64,000 nt of DNA from positions 44,580,001-44,644,000 of the forward strand of contig CM060731.1 of the NCBI GenBank assembly GCA_030704615.1, given 5' to 3'. The notes under the pieces are model-generated. The model was not told the origin of the DNA and made no database searches. It saw only the letters and a list, made by a program, of their open reading frames with translations. This document shows positions 1 to 12,480 of the stretch, one piece after another (position 1 is the stretch's first letter; every line of letters begins with the position of its first letter). The DNA is from Takakia lepidozioides. Taxonomy: Eukaryota > Streptophyta > Takakiopsida > Takakiales > Takakiaceae. The translations under genes and the position numbers were made by a program.

Positions 1-1840
1 TCAATTAAACCTGCCAGCTCTTTAATTCTACTGGGGATTAGATTCCGATTTTGAAGCTCTGTGTAAGTTTTCCTTCTCTAAGTGTGATTTGTTTTTCTTT
101 TTTCAAAGGAAACCTGGGAGCGACAGCCCACAATTCAGGCCCTTGAGGAGGGGGAATTTTTTTGAAAGAATCTTATTCTATATCTGTTATGATATTAAAT
201 ATTAGATTTTCTCTAATCCCGACATGTAACACATCTAGGATAGAATGTAGTCGTGTTTTTCTGTTTTCTTTACTTCCCAAGTATAGTCATGATTTGACAC
301 CCAAAAGAGCTATGTTGTAAAATTTAATAAGTTTATAAAATTTTAGTAAATTTTATTATATTAATAGTAACAGTAATACTGTAAGAACTAATAAGATAGT
401 AAAATTTAATAAATTTAATAATTCTCCATCTCATTTGGGGTTTATTTTTTTCCCCTCTGCAGATAAGCTTTATCAAAAGAAAAACAATCTCCGTAAATGC
501 TCTAAGTTTCACCAGATCTAAGTATTGTGCAACTTTCACTGCAGGCAAGATCCATTTGTGCGGTCGAATTAGGCCCTCTGACCGATGTATCACGAGCTCG
601 CAATGCGCTTTCATCTCCTTCTGTGCTTCTAATCCACTTGGAACTCTGACGCTGACAGAGAATTACAGAGACTGGGACAGCGTGCACTGCTCACTTGTCT
701 GCACCAAACTCGGTGCATGAAACTCCAGGCACTCGATGAACAATTCATCAATCCTGACCTCCACTTATAATCAACACTCACCGGTTTTATGGGCTACAAT
801 TTACTCTCAACTTGTATGAGCTGGCCATCTGGTATATCGGCTACTTAAAAGTTAGGCCAACATGTACCTCAATCAAAGATGCTCCGTGGGTGGACTTCAT
901 TAAAAACTCAAAGCCATGGATACAGTACAAAGTTGAAGTGACATAGAGTGTTCCATCTGTTTTCAAGCAATAAAAACCGACTATCATGTTGGCGAAAAAT
1001 GAAAGCACGCTGTGTGCATTGCATATTACACAGCAGCTACCAAGTTCCAAGCAATTTCCAAGGCCTCCCATCCACCACTCAAGGAAGGTGCCAAGGGGTG
1101 CCATGCAGCATAATCCGACTTATAAGACGGTGGAGTTAATGTGTGAAATGACGGTGGGCAAGTGACGGCGCTCGTGGCACGCAGTTGGATGGCGGTGTAT
1201 TAAAGACTACCTACTCCATCGGCAAAACCATGATTGACAATCAATGATGATCATGTTTAAACCGTCATTTGATTCTGGGGAACCTTATTTTGCACAGCTC
1301 GAGCCTCGCAGATGTCCGTAGAATCTTCGCATGTGCATCTTCCTGGGCAATTGTCCCTCCGACAAGGTTCCCCTGACCACGATATCATCACTGCAAAGAC
1401 ACCAGCCTATTTCTAAGCCATTGGCCGCAGATCAGGCTGCCTGTCACTTCTGACAGTTGACAGTCACCTACTAGCGAACAGTTGATTCGACCTCTTCTAC
1501 ATTGGTAGCCTACGCAGTAAGTGCTGTGCCAGAGCGTCAATGCTGCACTTACTTCACTTTGACTCTCGGTACCTGTGGGCCCTGAATTATAGTAACAGAA
1601 CGATGGCCTGGCCTGCGGTGGTCCTGGGTTCAAACTTCACCTAGACATACCCTTGAGGGACATTATGCCTCACCTTTTCTCTCTTAGTGAAGAACCCAGG
1701 TAAGTAAGAAGCCTGAAAACATTCGAAGGGATGCGTTGCGATGCATGGAAGAGCTAAAAATAGGGATCGTCAGATCAACACGTGTCTCCGCGTTGTTAAT
1801 TATGCGTTTTGTTGTGTAGTTGGTAATGGGACGCTGAGGG
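1..1840. other. Intergenic, no gene recognised
   Basis: No open frame in this stretch resembles a known family, and no splice-linked coding series is visible. Bases about 301-420 are strongly AT-rich (runs of taaattt). The rest has ordinary composition. The final part probably contains the distal promoter of the nsLTP gene that follows. Confidence 0.5.
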
Positions 1841-1966
1841 CGCGTATATCTAGCGTCGTCCCTCACCACCTTTCCCATCTTCCTCATCTCTCTACTTTCG
1901 AGCTCTCTGCATTCACAGCTCCAGATTCTCGCCCTTGGCGTCTTTGCTTCCCACCACCTCGCGAAG
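1841..1966 (+). promoter_or_regulatory. Core promoter and leader of the nsLTP gene
   Basis: A TATA-like element (GTATATC, 1844-1850) lies about 120 bp before the start codon. It is followed by a pyrimidine-rich stretch (1859-1900) of the kind common around plant transcription starts. The spacing allows an mRNA leader of roughly 80-90 nt. This is inferred from position and composition only. Confidence 0.4.
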
Positions 1967-2701
1967 ATGAAGTCCACCAATGTTGCTGTATGCTTGGTCT
2001 TCCTCATGGCTCTGGCCATGATGAGTGGGGCGCAGGCGGTCAGCTGCCAACCTACTGTGTTGTTGCCATGCGTGAACGATGCTAAGACCTACAACAAACC
2101 CTCGTCTCCCTGCTGCAAGGCTATCGGGAGCTTGGGAACTGATCTTGCGGGTGCCACATGTCTGTGCAACCTCTTGCACTCTAGCCTCGCTGCTCTTGAG
2201 GGTGTTAACCCGGCAGCCGCTATTGGCATGCCCCACAGGTGCGGGATCACCGTACCATACCACAGCACCTGCCGAGGTTGGATACTCTGCCCAAATATCA
2301 TTTTTCCTGCGCTCTCTAAGTTATACCAATTTTAAGTAGCGTCTCGATGTGTTCCTGGGAGTTGGTTTTTTTTGTTAGCACCCATCTTTTCAGTCAGTGA
2401 CTTTTATACTTTAGGCTCTCCATCGTCACAGCTTAGTTTGACTACCTCTCGCTTGCCGCTCGCTTGTCTGGTGCTGAACCAACCACGGTTTCTTGTCTAA
2501 CGAGTTCAGGTTGTTTAAAGATTTCTGAGAAGTGATTGGGCTACTGGCGGGCTGGGGACATTTCTTAAACTGACGTGTTGTGGTATGGTACTTAGTGTTA
2601 GTGTCCAATGTGATATGCGGCGCTTTCTCTACCCTTGACGCATCACTGACCTTTACGTTAAACGTCCTTGTGCAGGCGTGAAAGTTCCTGGTGGCTGGTA
2701 G
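1967..2701 (+). CDS. Non-specific lipid-transfer protein (nsLTP), two exons
   Basis: Model: exon 1 at 1967-2276 and exon 2 at 2676-2701, giving 111 residues. Residues 1 to about 25 form a signal peptide (MKSTNVAVCLVFLMALAMMS...AQA), so the protein should be secreted. The mature part carries the eight-cysteine scaffold C-x7-C-x13-CC-x14-CLC-x24-C-x9-C, whose four disulphides enclose a lipid-binding cavity. Reading straight through exon 1 adds an unrelated tail. The GT at 2277 and the CAG at 2673-2675 instead join CRG to VKVPGGW and a stop. A short last exon just after the final cysteine is common in plant nsLTP genes. The first cysteine spacing is like type 2, but the gap before CxC (14) is longer than type 2. 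Likely roles are cuticle or wall lipid deposition, or defence; the sequence does not decide between them. Confidence 0.82.
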
Positions 2702-4451
2702 AGCAGTCCTTTCGAAGTGGACTGAGCTGGGACTTCCTGTTTTGAAGTTCTTTTTCGTAGTGCGTTATGTGTACTGCAATATCGAGTAATCTTTGGCTGC
2801 GTTCAAAGAGCCCGCCGATCTCGCGGGGTAGGATGATTAGCTATCTAGTTGATCCAACTTAGCTTATGTGGAATTAAGAAATGGATCAAACTATGAAATA
2901 CAAGTATTGCCTTTTGAAAGACCTCTGTACGTTGCATTACATCGTTGCGTTTGTCTGAAATGTGTTTTGACTGGCTCGAAGTTGTCTGCCGAGTGACGTT
3001 CCTAAAATCTGCTCAACACAATTCACGTTTTTTTCCTATCGTGCGTACCTATGGCCCACCTACGGTGCCCGGGAAGATCACAGGTGTAGATGTCGGGGTT
3101 TTACAATGCTTCTATAGAGATGTTTCTGTAAAGCATAGATTTGTGTGAAGTGCCTTGTCTGTCTTCTAATTTGTAACTAGAAGGTTGCAATGTGGCTTGC
3201 CCATTACCACGTCATGTTTGTCCCGAATCGTCCAATCGGTGTATGACAGTCTGGACATTTAAGTGGTCCTTCAATCTGCATCTACCAATATGAACCACAG
3301 AAACCTGTTCTTTATGTCTCGTGTTCTTGTCATATAAGCCACCTAGGAAACTTTTGATCTTTTCTTTTCATGACTGCAACTAATCTCACACCCTGAAGAC
3401 ACTCACCAGTGCAGATGACATGCATCCAGATTCAAGTAGCATGCCATTGAAAACCTTTCCCAAATGGACGTAGCTGATGGAGAATCTTCCTGTGCACCAC
3501 TGCTAGCTGCACCACTAATCGTTCCACTGACCGATCGTTCCACTGACCGATAATAAGTAACGTGACTACAAGCATTACAACTCATGTTAGTAATCATGAA
3601 TACTAATCTACAACTTCTCCTTTTCAGATCGGTTCAGCAGTAAGGCTCTGCAACTCTTTATCTTCCCATGCGTTCTGGCCAGTTTTGAGATGGAGAGTAA
3701 TCTCTATGTTCAAATCTGGATCTGCAGGATATGTACATATGAACTTTCCTTTATCTTCTCAGGGTGCTAGCCTTGAGGAGGACAAGGCGGAAGAAGCTAT
3801 GGACCTAGGCTGAGGTGATGATGATTACTGGCGCTATGCTCTTGCAACCACATTAGAGAATGGACTTCCCATTACTAGAACCTCCTAAAACGCTGCCAAC
3901 GAGACAATCTGTTTGGCAGGTGAAGCACATCAATCTGGATGCTTTGAACATCAGCATGCCGGTAAGTCAATGTCTTGCACTAGTCGAAACTATGAACACT
4001 CAAAAACATCACTTCAAGGCACAACAGCTGCAGTCAACCAATTTGTGGCTCATGCCAGATTACAAGAGACCTAGGAGGTCTGGTGAATCGAAAATGTTTG
4101 TCATTGTACTTACTGAGAATTGGAATAAACATACTACAATGTCGAATTGGATAGGTCCAATTGACTTTTGTGAAGATGATAACGATACGGGCAGCACTGA
4201 CAAAATGCTGCAACTCGCAGTATACATCCAGGCTAGCTCGAACCAAAACCTAAGCCCATACCAATTGCAGGGTTTAACAAGGTGTAGCTGGTGATAAAGA
4301 AGCCCAACCGTTACCGATGCAGCAAAATTTCCTATGGATCTGCTATCCCCTTGCCTCTTACTGCCTCTTGAGAGGGTTTCACTGTGCCTAAATTCAATGT
4401 AAGGAACCCCTTCAGTGGTCAAGGTCATGCTATCACTAGTTTAGGTTCAAT
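2702..4451. other. Intergenic between convergent nsLTP and formin genes
   Basis: This stretch should hold the 3' UTRs of the nsLTP gene (from the left) and the formin gene (from the right). The longest open frame (3860-4294, +) encodes a composition-biased peptide with no recognised domain and is probably not a gene. Confidence 0.5.
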
Positions 4452-7400
4452 TTAGGACACCGTATGTGGCCGGAAGGTCGGCTTCCCATTCACCTTCATC
4501 ACATCTTTACAAGCATGCTCAAGCATGGCTAGAAACTCTCTCACAACCACGAACACCTTCAGGGGTTGAGAGTCATCTTTTCCTGCCGAATTACCATAAT
4601 AGTAAATACTGATTCCTTTCACTCCGCTCAAAACCCGATCCAAGTCACCATGCACTGAACCAACCTCCGCTTCAGCCTCCTTCACAAAAGCTCCGATGGT
4701 GTCCCGGAAGACATCATCAGTAAGATCAACTGTTGCCTTTCCAGCCCCACTTTCCAGTGCCCTTTCTGTGGCTGTAAAGCTCTCTTCCTGCAGCATTGTC
4801 TTGATACCCTGTAGTCCACTCACCAGCTTCATTACAGCAACCTTTAGAGAAACAATATCCAGCCCTCCTGCCCTTCTAACATTTGCTAACTCTGTTGGTA
4901 ATCCCACGACCACTTCCACTCCTATCCGCTTATAGTCATCCTCTCCATGCCTGCCTTTGATCTCAACTTCAAGCTGTCCAGCAAGATGTGATAGGGGAGC
5001 GGGTGTGGCAAGAGAAGGGGAGGAGGCCATGCTGCTAGGTCCCGAATCAACATTCTCCAAACGGGCGGCCCGCGCAGCCTCTGCTTTGATGATCTCCTGG
5101 ACGACAAAATGCAAGAGAGTAGTTTTTCCGTCGGTGCCTTTCACATCTGCAAGTTTCAAGAGGTTGTCCAGCTTGAAGGCCTTGGCATCACCACGAAATG
5201 TGCCCATATTGAGGAGATTTCCAGTCTTAAGCACAGCTTCCAGCAGTTTTGTGAATGTCCGACTTCCTTTGAGCTCCTTGCACGCCATCTGCCACACAAA
5301 TACCAAAATTAATGACGAGTCTTGGTTTCATAACTGGTTCTTGGTCTGTTGCTTTGTGTTTCTGCCACGCCACCTGGACACTATAAAGCTTGTACCAAGT
5401 TCCCCTGGACATAGTCAATATCTTTCTTTCTGTCATTTCCCTCACCATTTCATTTCATTTCTCTTTGTTAGCCCTGTGCATGCCATGTGCATGTTGTATT
5501 TTGGTTTTCAAATTCTGCCTCCATTGATGAAATTTCATCTGACGGACAGAACTCTTAAGCCTTTGAAAAGTAGCGATTTCATATGAAAGGCAATTCGTTC
5601 TGCCACATGGTCTTGTAAGCCCCTGATTTCACTGTCAACCATCCAGGAGACTTCTCTAGGTCTTTTATATGTTTTTCTGAATCCACAGAAATTCAGCATA
5701 TGCATGCCCTATAGCATTCAACCATACCACAAAATAAACGCCTTCATCAGAGTTGCCTGTTTTCTTCTGCAAGCAACACTCCCTACCCGTACCCAGCTAC
5801 TAAACGATCTGTAAGAAACCTACTTTATCCCACCTAGTAATCAGGATGTAATGCCCAATGGAGTTTCCCAAGAGGGAACAGCCAATATGCAGTTAAGCCA
5901 TTGGCTCCATTTTTGACAAAACCCAACATCTCTCCTGGTTGTTGCTGCCAAAAACAAATGCAGAATAATATTCCTCCCACAATTGTGCAGCAAAACTCAG
6001 ATTTCAAGCCACTAAATCCATTTTCTGATAAGAGGTGGTTAGAAGCCCAAAGACCCACCTCCAAAATAGTAATGGAATCATGAATCTGGTGAAGCTCTTC
6101 CTTGTATGTGGTCCGATATTGCATTCCGCTAAGTCGTTTGAAAGCATTCGGAACCTCTAGAACTGTCATAAGAAAGCGCTCTGCGGGACCAAGCTTGGTA
6201 TGGTCACCTTTGTACTGCTGCAGCTTCCTTTTCTCATCGTCCGAGGGGGCCATCTTCACCAGTGCGTCCAAGACTTCAGTACTGAGGCCCTCACCTACAA
6301 CCCAGACAATCTAGATAAGCTTTAGGGTAAATCACTCCTGTCCAGACTTCCAGTGATGAGAATGGCTCAATGATAACCAGCCTGCACAATGCTGCTTCCC
6401 AGCAATGACTCCAGGGATGTTCCTTTGGGGGAAAATGTAAGAGATCAACACACTTCCTTAATCTCTCCAAGATGGACAATTAGGCAAGTATGAAAAGAAG
6501 ACTGAAATAGAACTCCTTGAAGCTGACAAACAGTACGTTTAGCTTTTTTCTGTGATATCCAGATAAGTCTACATTATATCAGTAGTTCAGTGCTAGCTAC
6601 AGCATTTCAACACCTGTGGCCATGTGATTAAATACCACTCTAAAATGTGAAAACTCACCCTCCAGTAATGCCTCGCAGACTTCACCCTTTGTTAATCCTA
6701 GTGCTCGTAGCTGAATGGAAAAGTTATGAGCTTTCCTTGCATCCAAAATCGCAGGTGCCCGCCCTGCTGTGGTAGAGGCAGAGGAAGGCCTTTTGGGATC
6801 TTTCTTTCCAGATTCTGGAGCAAATCCAAAAAGAGCCTGCATCACTTCCCGATCCAGCCTGCATGAACCCCAGTCATGCACGTCAGAATGCACTAACCCT
6901 CCTCTTCGGCACAGAAACGTAGCGCATCATCTCCTATCAACACGTTGATGATACAAAGACACAATGCAAAACAAATACTGCATCCCAGAGGCAAAGTTGT
7001 GCATTACAGAATATAAAGACTTACTCAAAGGATTTGCCCAAATTGTCCCACACCATTGAGTGCTCGGGGTCTGCCTTCAACTTATCCCAGTGCAGAGGCT
7101 TCAGCTTCTGTGGAGGTTTTGGTGGTGACTTGGGCTTGGTTACCTGCACCATATTCTGAAGAATCTCTTCTTCACTCAATACCTCCCCCGAGTGGTCTAC
7201 AGAGCTGTTCAGACTAGCACCTGGCTTAGAAACCCTTGGAGGTGGTGCAGGAGGTGGTCTGAAACCACCACCAGCCTTCGGAGCCTTTGATGGCGGTGGT
7301 GGGGGAGGAGGTACTGCCTGACGAGCAGGGGGAGGAGGGGGAGGGGGAGGAGGCGGAGGAGGGGGGCTCCTTGAGAAGCTGGGGGTGGAGGAGGACCTCC

Positions 7401-10400
7401 TCGAGGAAAGTGGGGAGGAGGTGGGGGAGGAGGTGGGCCTCCTTGAAGCAGAAAAAGTGAAGAGGAAGGAGGAGGGACTTGGGAGGTTACGGAAGGGAGA
7501 GCAACAGGAGTCACATGGTTGATACTGCTATGGGCAGTCAGATCTGTCATGGGATTGGATGGAATAGTTCGTTTGGACATCTTATTGATAGGTGGTAAAA
7601 CAGAACTAGGGAGCGGGGAATGAGCTGGATTTGAAAAGTTTGAGGGAAGGGAAGGATTAGTACTTTGGGGTCGCGGTGAGGTAGGAGGGGTTGGTATAAA
7701 AAGGCCGCTACTTGAGTTCAAAAGATCTATTGATGTGTCGAATCCATTCGAAGAGATGTGGTCCATGAAGGCTGGAATATGTGACATCACTCCCTTAGGG
7801 GACTCTGGGGTCTCTTGATGGAGTGCTGAAGCATGAGGAGGGGCAGGGAGAGGGGCTGGGGGAGGAAAAGGAGTAATAACAAAGGTTGACCTTCTAGGAT
7901 CTTCCTTCTTTTCCAAAAAAGAGTCAAGAGCAGGACTCACTTGTCTCTCTTGGATTTGTGGCGATGAAACATGAGTGGATTCCGTATGGTTTTCATCTCT
8001 ATTGAACCAACTCTTGTGAACAGATCGTGTGGGTTTCTCTGCGGTTTGCACATTGACATCAGGATTGATAGGGTCTGCTGCAATTGGAAGAGGTAAAGGG
8101 GGAGGGGCTGGAGAAGGGGCAACAAAGCCGGAGCTCCTGGGATATGACATTGTTTTGAATCGATTGAAGGGACCACATTCCATAGGTGTCTGCTTTCTTT
8201 GCCAGTCAGAATCAGTAGGGCGGGGGTGTATCTGACTGAAAGGAGGAGCAAAGATAAACGGGGACTGAGAGAGGGGAACACTGTGCGAGGTAGAGGACTG
8301 GGAGAAAGGGGGAGGGGTAAGGGCCGAGAGAGGGGTAGGGGCCAAAGTAGGAACCTCAGGTTCAGATGAACTGGGTGGGACTACCTCTTGTACGGAGTGG
8401 GGTGCCGCAGTGCCCTTTTTAAAATATGCAGGTGAAGAGAGACTACGGTTGAACTTCAAACCATCCATGTAGCCAACTGAATCTCCACTGGAAACTGATA
8501 TGTTGTGTCCTCCCAATAAACTCACAAAGTCACCTTCACCTCCTGTGTGTGGTACTAATAACCTCCGAGAATCACCTTCACCTTTGAACGTGCTGGTGGT
8601 TGCTACTTCGGGAAATTGCCCTGATCCCTGTCCAAAGCATGATCCCAAAGTGACAGACCTCCCTCCCATATGAGAACTTTCATCACCCTTCTTGTAGAAA
8701 GTTTCAGATGCTGGTCGCTCCACCTGTTTCTCATCAAAAACTCCTGTCGAAAATGACCTAACCCTCTCCTTGACAGGTAGTTCCACCTCCAAAGCCCATC
8801 TCGCCCCTCTGTGCCCATCCTCTCGCTTTACGAGCTTCTCTGGCGGTTTCCGGGTTGCCAAGCTTTGATCCATTGGGACCATCCCCCCTGATTTGCTGAA
8901 AACCAAGGCAGACTGGAAACTACCGTCAACCAACTTTCTCCGTCTTGATGCTGAGCTTTGCAAGGGGAGAGGTTTCTCCCTGCCTACACCACTTGCCACT
9001 CGTACCCTTCGGTAAAAGAAAAACATTAGAGCAGCCACAGCCAGTGTGACAAATGCAGTCACTATGACTGCAATTGCAACCACATTCAGGCTTGAATGTT
9101 TTGCACTTGGAGTCCCCACTTGCGCTGAGCCTGGGGATTGGCTAGTGCTAGAGAGAGCTGGGCTGGGAGATGGAGACCCAGACCCAGAACCTTTCACCTG
9201 AGTTTCCAACAATTGTGAGACTGCATGGGAAACATGGAATGAATTGGAGCTTGTTGAGAGGTATGGAAATGAAGCAGGCTGAGAGGAACCAAAAAGGGTA
9301 CCAAGGCTCCCCTTCAACCCATCACCTAATGAAGAGAAACAACCAGATAATTTAGGTAGTTTAGAAACTAATAGATAAGAATGCTGGGATTGTAAGGAAG
9401 CCTGACGCTTCCCGGCTGTAGCATCCCCACTTAGACTGGCCCCATATAACCCCATAAAACTTGGTGATTGTGGAGATGGATTTGTTGTTTCTCTTTCTTC
9501 TTGCAATGTACGATGTATCCCCTGCAAAATGAAATCAACCAGTAACTATCCTTCTCCAACTATCCTATGCCTACCAGTATTGTACTTGTGTCCAACTGAC
9601 ATAGTAAAATTGTGTCTTTCCTCCACCATTGGGGCCCATGTACATTATGAAGTTTCTTTCTTTCTTTCTCTTCCGTTCATCTTGAAGAGCACCAACTGCT
9701 GGATTTGCATCAGAATGAGGAATGCCACTGGACCACATAACACCTCACAGAAATTTCAGCATTACTTACTGTATGAAACTATCACTTGTCCCTTTGTGGC
9801 TGCTTCAATTCTTTTTTATGCGCGGTGGCATTCTTACAGCTGTTTCCTTGAAATGCTTTGTCAAGGGATTGCACTCTCAGACCTTTAAAATAATGTTCTA
9901 AGGGACCACCACGCCAACTACGGTTGATTTGGAGAATTCCGCTTTCTACAAGAAGCACCATATACAATGGAAAGCTCCTACCACAGGCTCATTCCCAATA
10001 GTCCTTCAAGAACCTGGAAAAGTATTGAATCTGAAGAGGGATCGAATTCCACATATTTGATCCGTCAAGCCGAAATTGGTGTAGGGGTTGAGTTGGTGGA
10101 TATTGCAATCAGCCTTAAGGTATCGACCCCATTAAACAATCCATTCGAAGAATGCTTCGTTCAATAACCCTAAAATACTTATGTTCCCGCTTCTCTTACT
10201 GCTGTAAACCCAGATTTATCAAAGAGTGAGAAGTTTAGACTCCGTGACAGCAGTCTATGCTGCCAAACTAGTTCAATTAGAAAAGAGGACTGTTTGATTT
10301 GATAAAACCGTTTCATATATTGCAGAATCGCTAAGGGAAAAAAAAATTACCTCTTTTGCATTAGTACCGGCAAGTTGGGCTTGCTTTGTCGTCCGCGCGT

Positions 10401-10752
10401 CCTCCCTCCATCTTCTCCTCAATAATTCGCCTCTATTTTCAATACTCTCCAAATTCTTCAAGCGAGCTTCACAGTCAAGTCCACATTTTGACCTTTCCGA
10501 CTTCCTATTCATGTCATGCCCTCGAAGAAGAGCTAGAGAATAACCACTGGTTTTGTTCGAAAAATATCCTCGAGTGGCTCCATCCTCCCCAGGAGAAGCT
10601 GCTACAGTTCCATCTCCGTTCTTTCCGTATCGATCAGCTTCAATTGCCTCTGCCAAAAACTCGGAGGGATACAGGAAGTTGAAATACAGGTAAATTAGCA
10701 ACAAGATGATTCTCCAGAGCTCTATAGCCCGTCCTTTGCACAATCTCCCCAT
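4452..10752 (-). CDS. Class I (transmembrane) formin, FH1-FH2 actin nucleator
   Basis: Five exons on the minus strand: 10752-10351, 9521-7025, 6858-6659, 6294-6059 and 5288-4452. All junctions are GT-AG and phases agree. The product is about 1390 residues if one missing base is allowed for. Residues about 1-35 look like a signal peptide or anchor (ELWRIILLLIYLYFNFLYPS). A Ser/Pro-rich extracellular part follows, then a transmembrane helix at about 279-303 (VVAIAVIVTAFVTLAVAALM) with a basic YRRVR stop. A long Ser/Pro-rich linker leads to FH1 (runs of P8 and P5) and then FH2, which starts at LKPLHWDKL and includes KLLEAVLKTGNLLNMGTFRG and DVKGTDGKTTLLHFVVQEII. FH2 nucleates and caps actin barbed ends, FH1 binds profilin, and class I members tie the cell wall and plasma membrane to actin. 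The frame shifts by one base in FH1 at a G run (7361-7366). I chose the ATG at 10752 because it precedes the hydrophobic leader in frame. Confidence 0.9.
7361..7366 (-). other. One-base frameshift in formin FH1 homopolymer
   Basis: Upstream of this G6 run (C6 in the mRNA) the frame reads PPPPPASQGAP. Downstream it reads Leu/Arg/His-rich sequence to a stop, while the next frame reads polyproline and continues without interruption into FH2. One extra base in the run makes the five exons sum to a multiple of three. A consensus error in a homopolymer is the simplest explanation, since the rest of the gene is intact. A true null allele is the alternative. Confidence 0.75.
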
Positions 10753-12480
10753 ACCCAAACATCAAATCTGTTTCTCCTCTCTTTGTCTATAACTCAACCC
10801 AAATCCTTCAATCCCCTGTTTTCAGTCTGTGTGCAACTATGTGACTGTGGGTGCGAGACAAGCAGACGACGACAAAGTCAATCTCGCACCACCCCTGCTG
10901 CTCTTTAGTCATCCAGGCCTCACTACATTCGTCCACAGATAGCCCGAAAAGTCCCATCTAAGAGGTACATTCATCCATGGGCTAACGCGGCACCCACAGA
11001 CCAACTCCCTTCTATGTACCTTCACAGTTGTGAAAGTCAGACGCAGGACTCGACGGAATTTCCTTTTTTCGGGCCTTTTTCCCACCCTGTCGATTTCGAT
11101 ATTTCCAAGATATTGAGTATTGTTTTATTGGAGTACATATGAAAGCTTCTTAAAACAGTAAGGTTCCTATGTTGTACCTTCTTATAGCCCATAGTGCCAG
11201 CTACATCTGGTTTTGCATTTGTCCTAAAGTTGTGGTTGTAACTCAGATGACATTGATAAAGAGAGGACTGGGGCTAGGCCAGCCAGCGCAACTAAGAGCC
11301 ATTTCACCTTGCGGCTACTATCTAGGGTTGGCTCTTGTAAGTAGTATTATATGAACGCGATGTGAAGAAGTTGCATACCTATATCATTTGGATCATTGAA
11401 CGCTCATTTGGATCACTGAACGCGTTGGATCTATAGTAGTACCTCAAACTCAAAAGGAAAATATGGACGTATGAATCGTTCATTGGCGTGCCTAAGGGCA
11501 AAAGACTACATAATGGTTTCTCCCTGCTTGTCACTGGACCCGCTTTTGTTAGCTCTGTCCCTTTAGGGCATAGACTTTGCATCATGTCGAAGTCAATGGA
11601 GAAAAAATGGTCAACTTACACCATGTCAAGACTATTATTGGTTTACAATGTATGTTACATGTGATGAGCTATGTTTACAACATGTCAAGACCGTCATCAA
11701 TATATGAAGCGAGACGTTTGTTTTGGTTTGTTTGGTTTTGTTTATTTTGTTTTGTAGATTTGAGATGTCCCAAACCGCGGGCCGGCGTTGGTGCTTGGTA
11801 CCGTTGGAAAGCCCTCAAGGAGGAGGGGGTGCACGGGCTTGGTCTCACGAGTTTTGGACCTGTGGTGTGGGAGATGTGGAATTTCAAGTACTTTGGGTCA
11901 CTCGAAATTCACGAAAAATTGCAAAGTGGGCATTCCTGGCACAATGGATGGAGCCTTGAGAGGAGAGATATCAAGGGAAAGGTCTCTGGTTCAAATCTGG
12001 TCGTAGCTCTGTGGAAAAATAATGCATTTGGACTTAGATGACATTGGACCCTTGGGCCAATGGCAGAGGCTATCCTTGAGGTCGCACTTGGGCCTCCACA
12101 TAGGAGACGCATACATAGGAGATTGCACTTGGGCTTAGATGACACTTGGGCCAACCGCACAGGCTACCCTAGTTGGTCTAAATGATCAACTAACTTTCCA
12201 GTGTGTAAAGACTGGGATTGGCCTAAAAAAAATCTTAAATCTAAATTATTTTGTAAACATGTCATTGCCAAAATCCCTATTAACTTAAAAGTTTGTACAA
12301 GTATGCACTAATTTTATATTATGTTAATTGTGATTTTGTTATTAACTCATGCAAAAGCTTCAAAGTGTTCAGTCATATTATCAATTCAAATGATTGATAA
12401 ACGAATAAAAATATATATATTATTTTATTTAATATATAAAACAGATATATATATACATATATTATACTATACATATATTA
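10753..12480. other. Formin 5' region and non-coding sequence
   Basis: 10753 to about 11060 should contain the formin leader and promoter. 11060-12480 has no recognised gene. Around 11700-11760 there is a TTTG-rich run, and 12040-12160 contains short diverged repeats of a 'gcacttgggc' phrase. 12400-12480 is very AT-rich and borders the LINE that follows. Confidence 0.45.

Noticed and set aside
3860-4294. 144-residue plus-strand open frame
   Set aside because: No recognised domain, no promoter or splice context, and it lies in the probable 3' flank of the formin gene.
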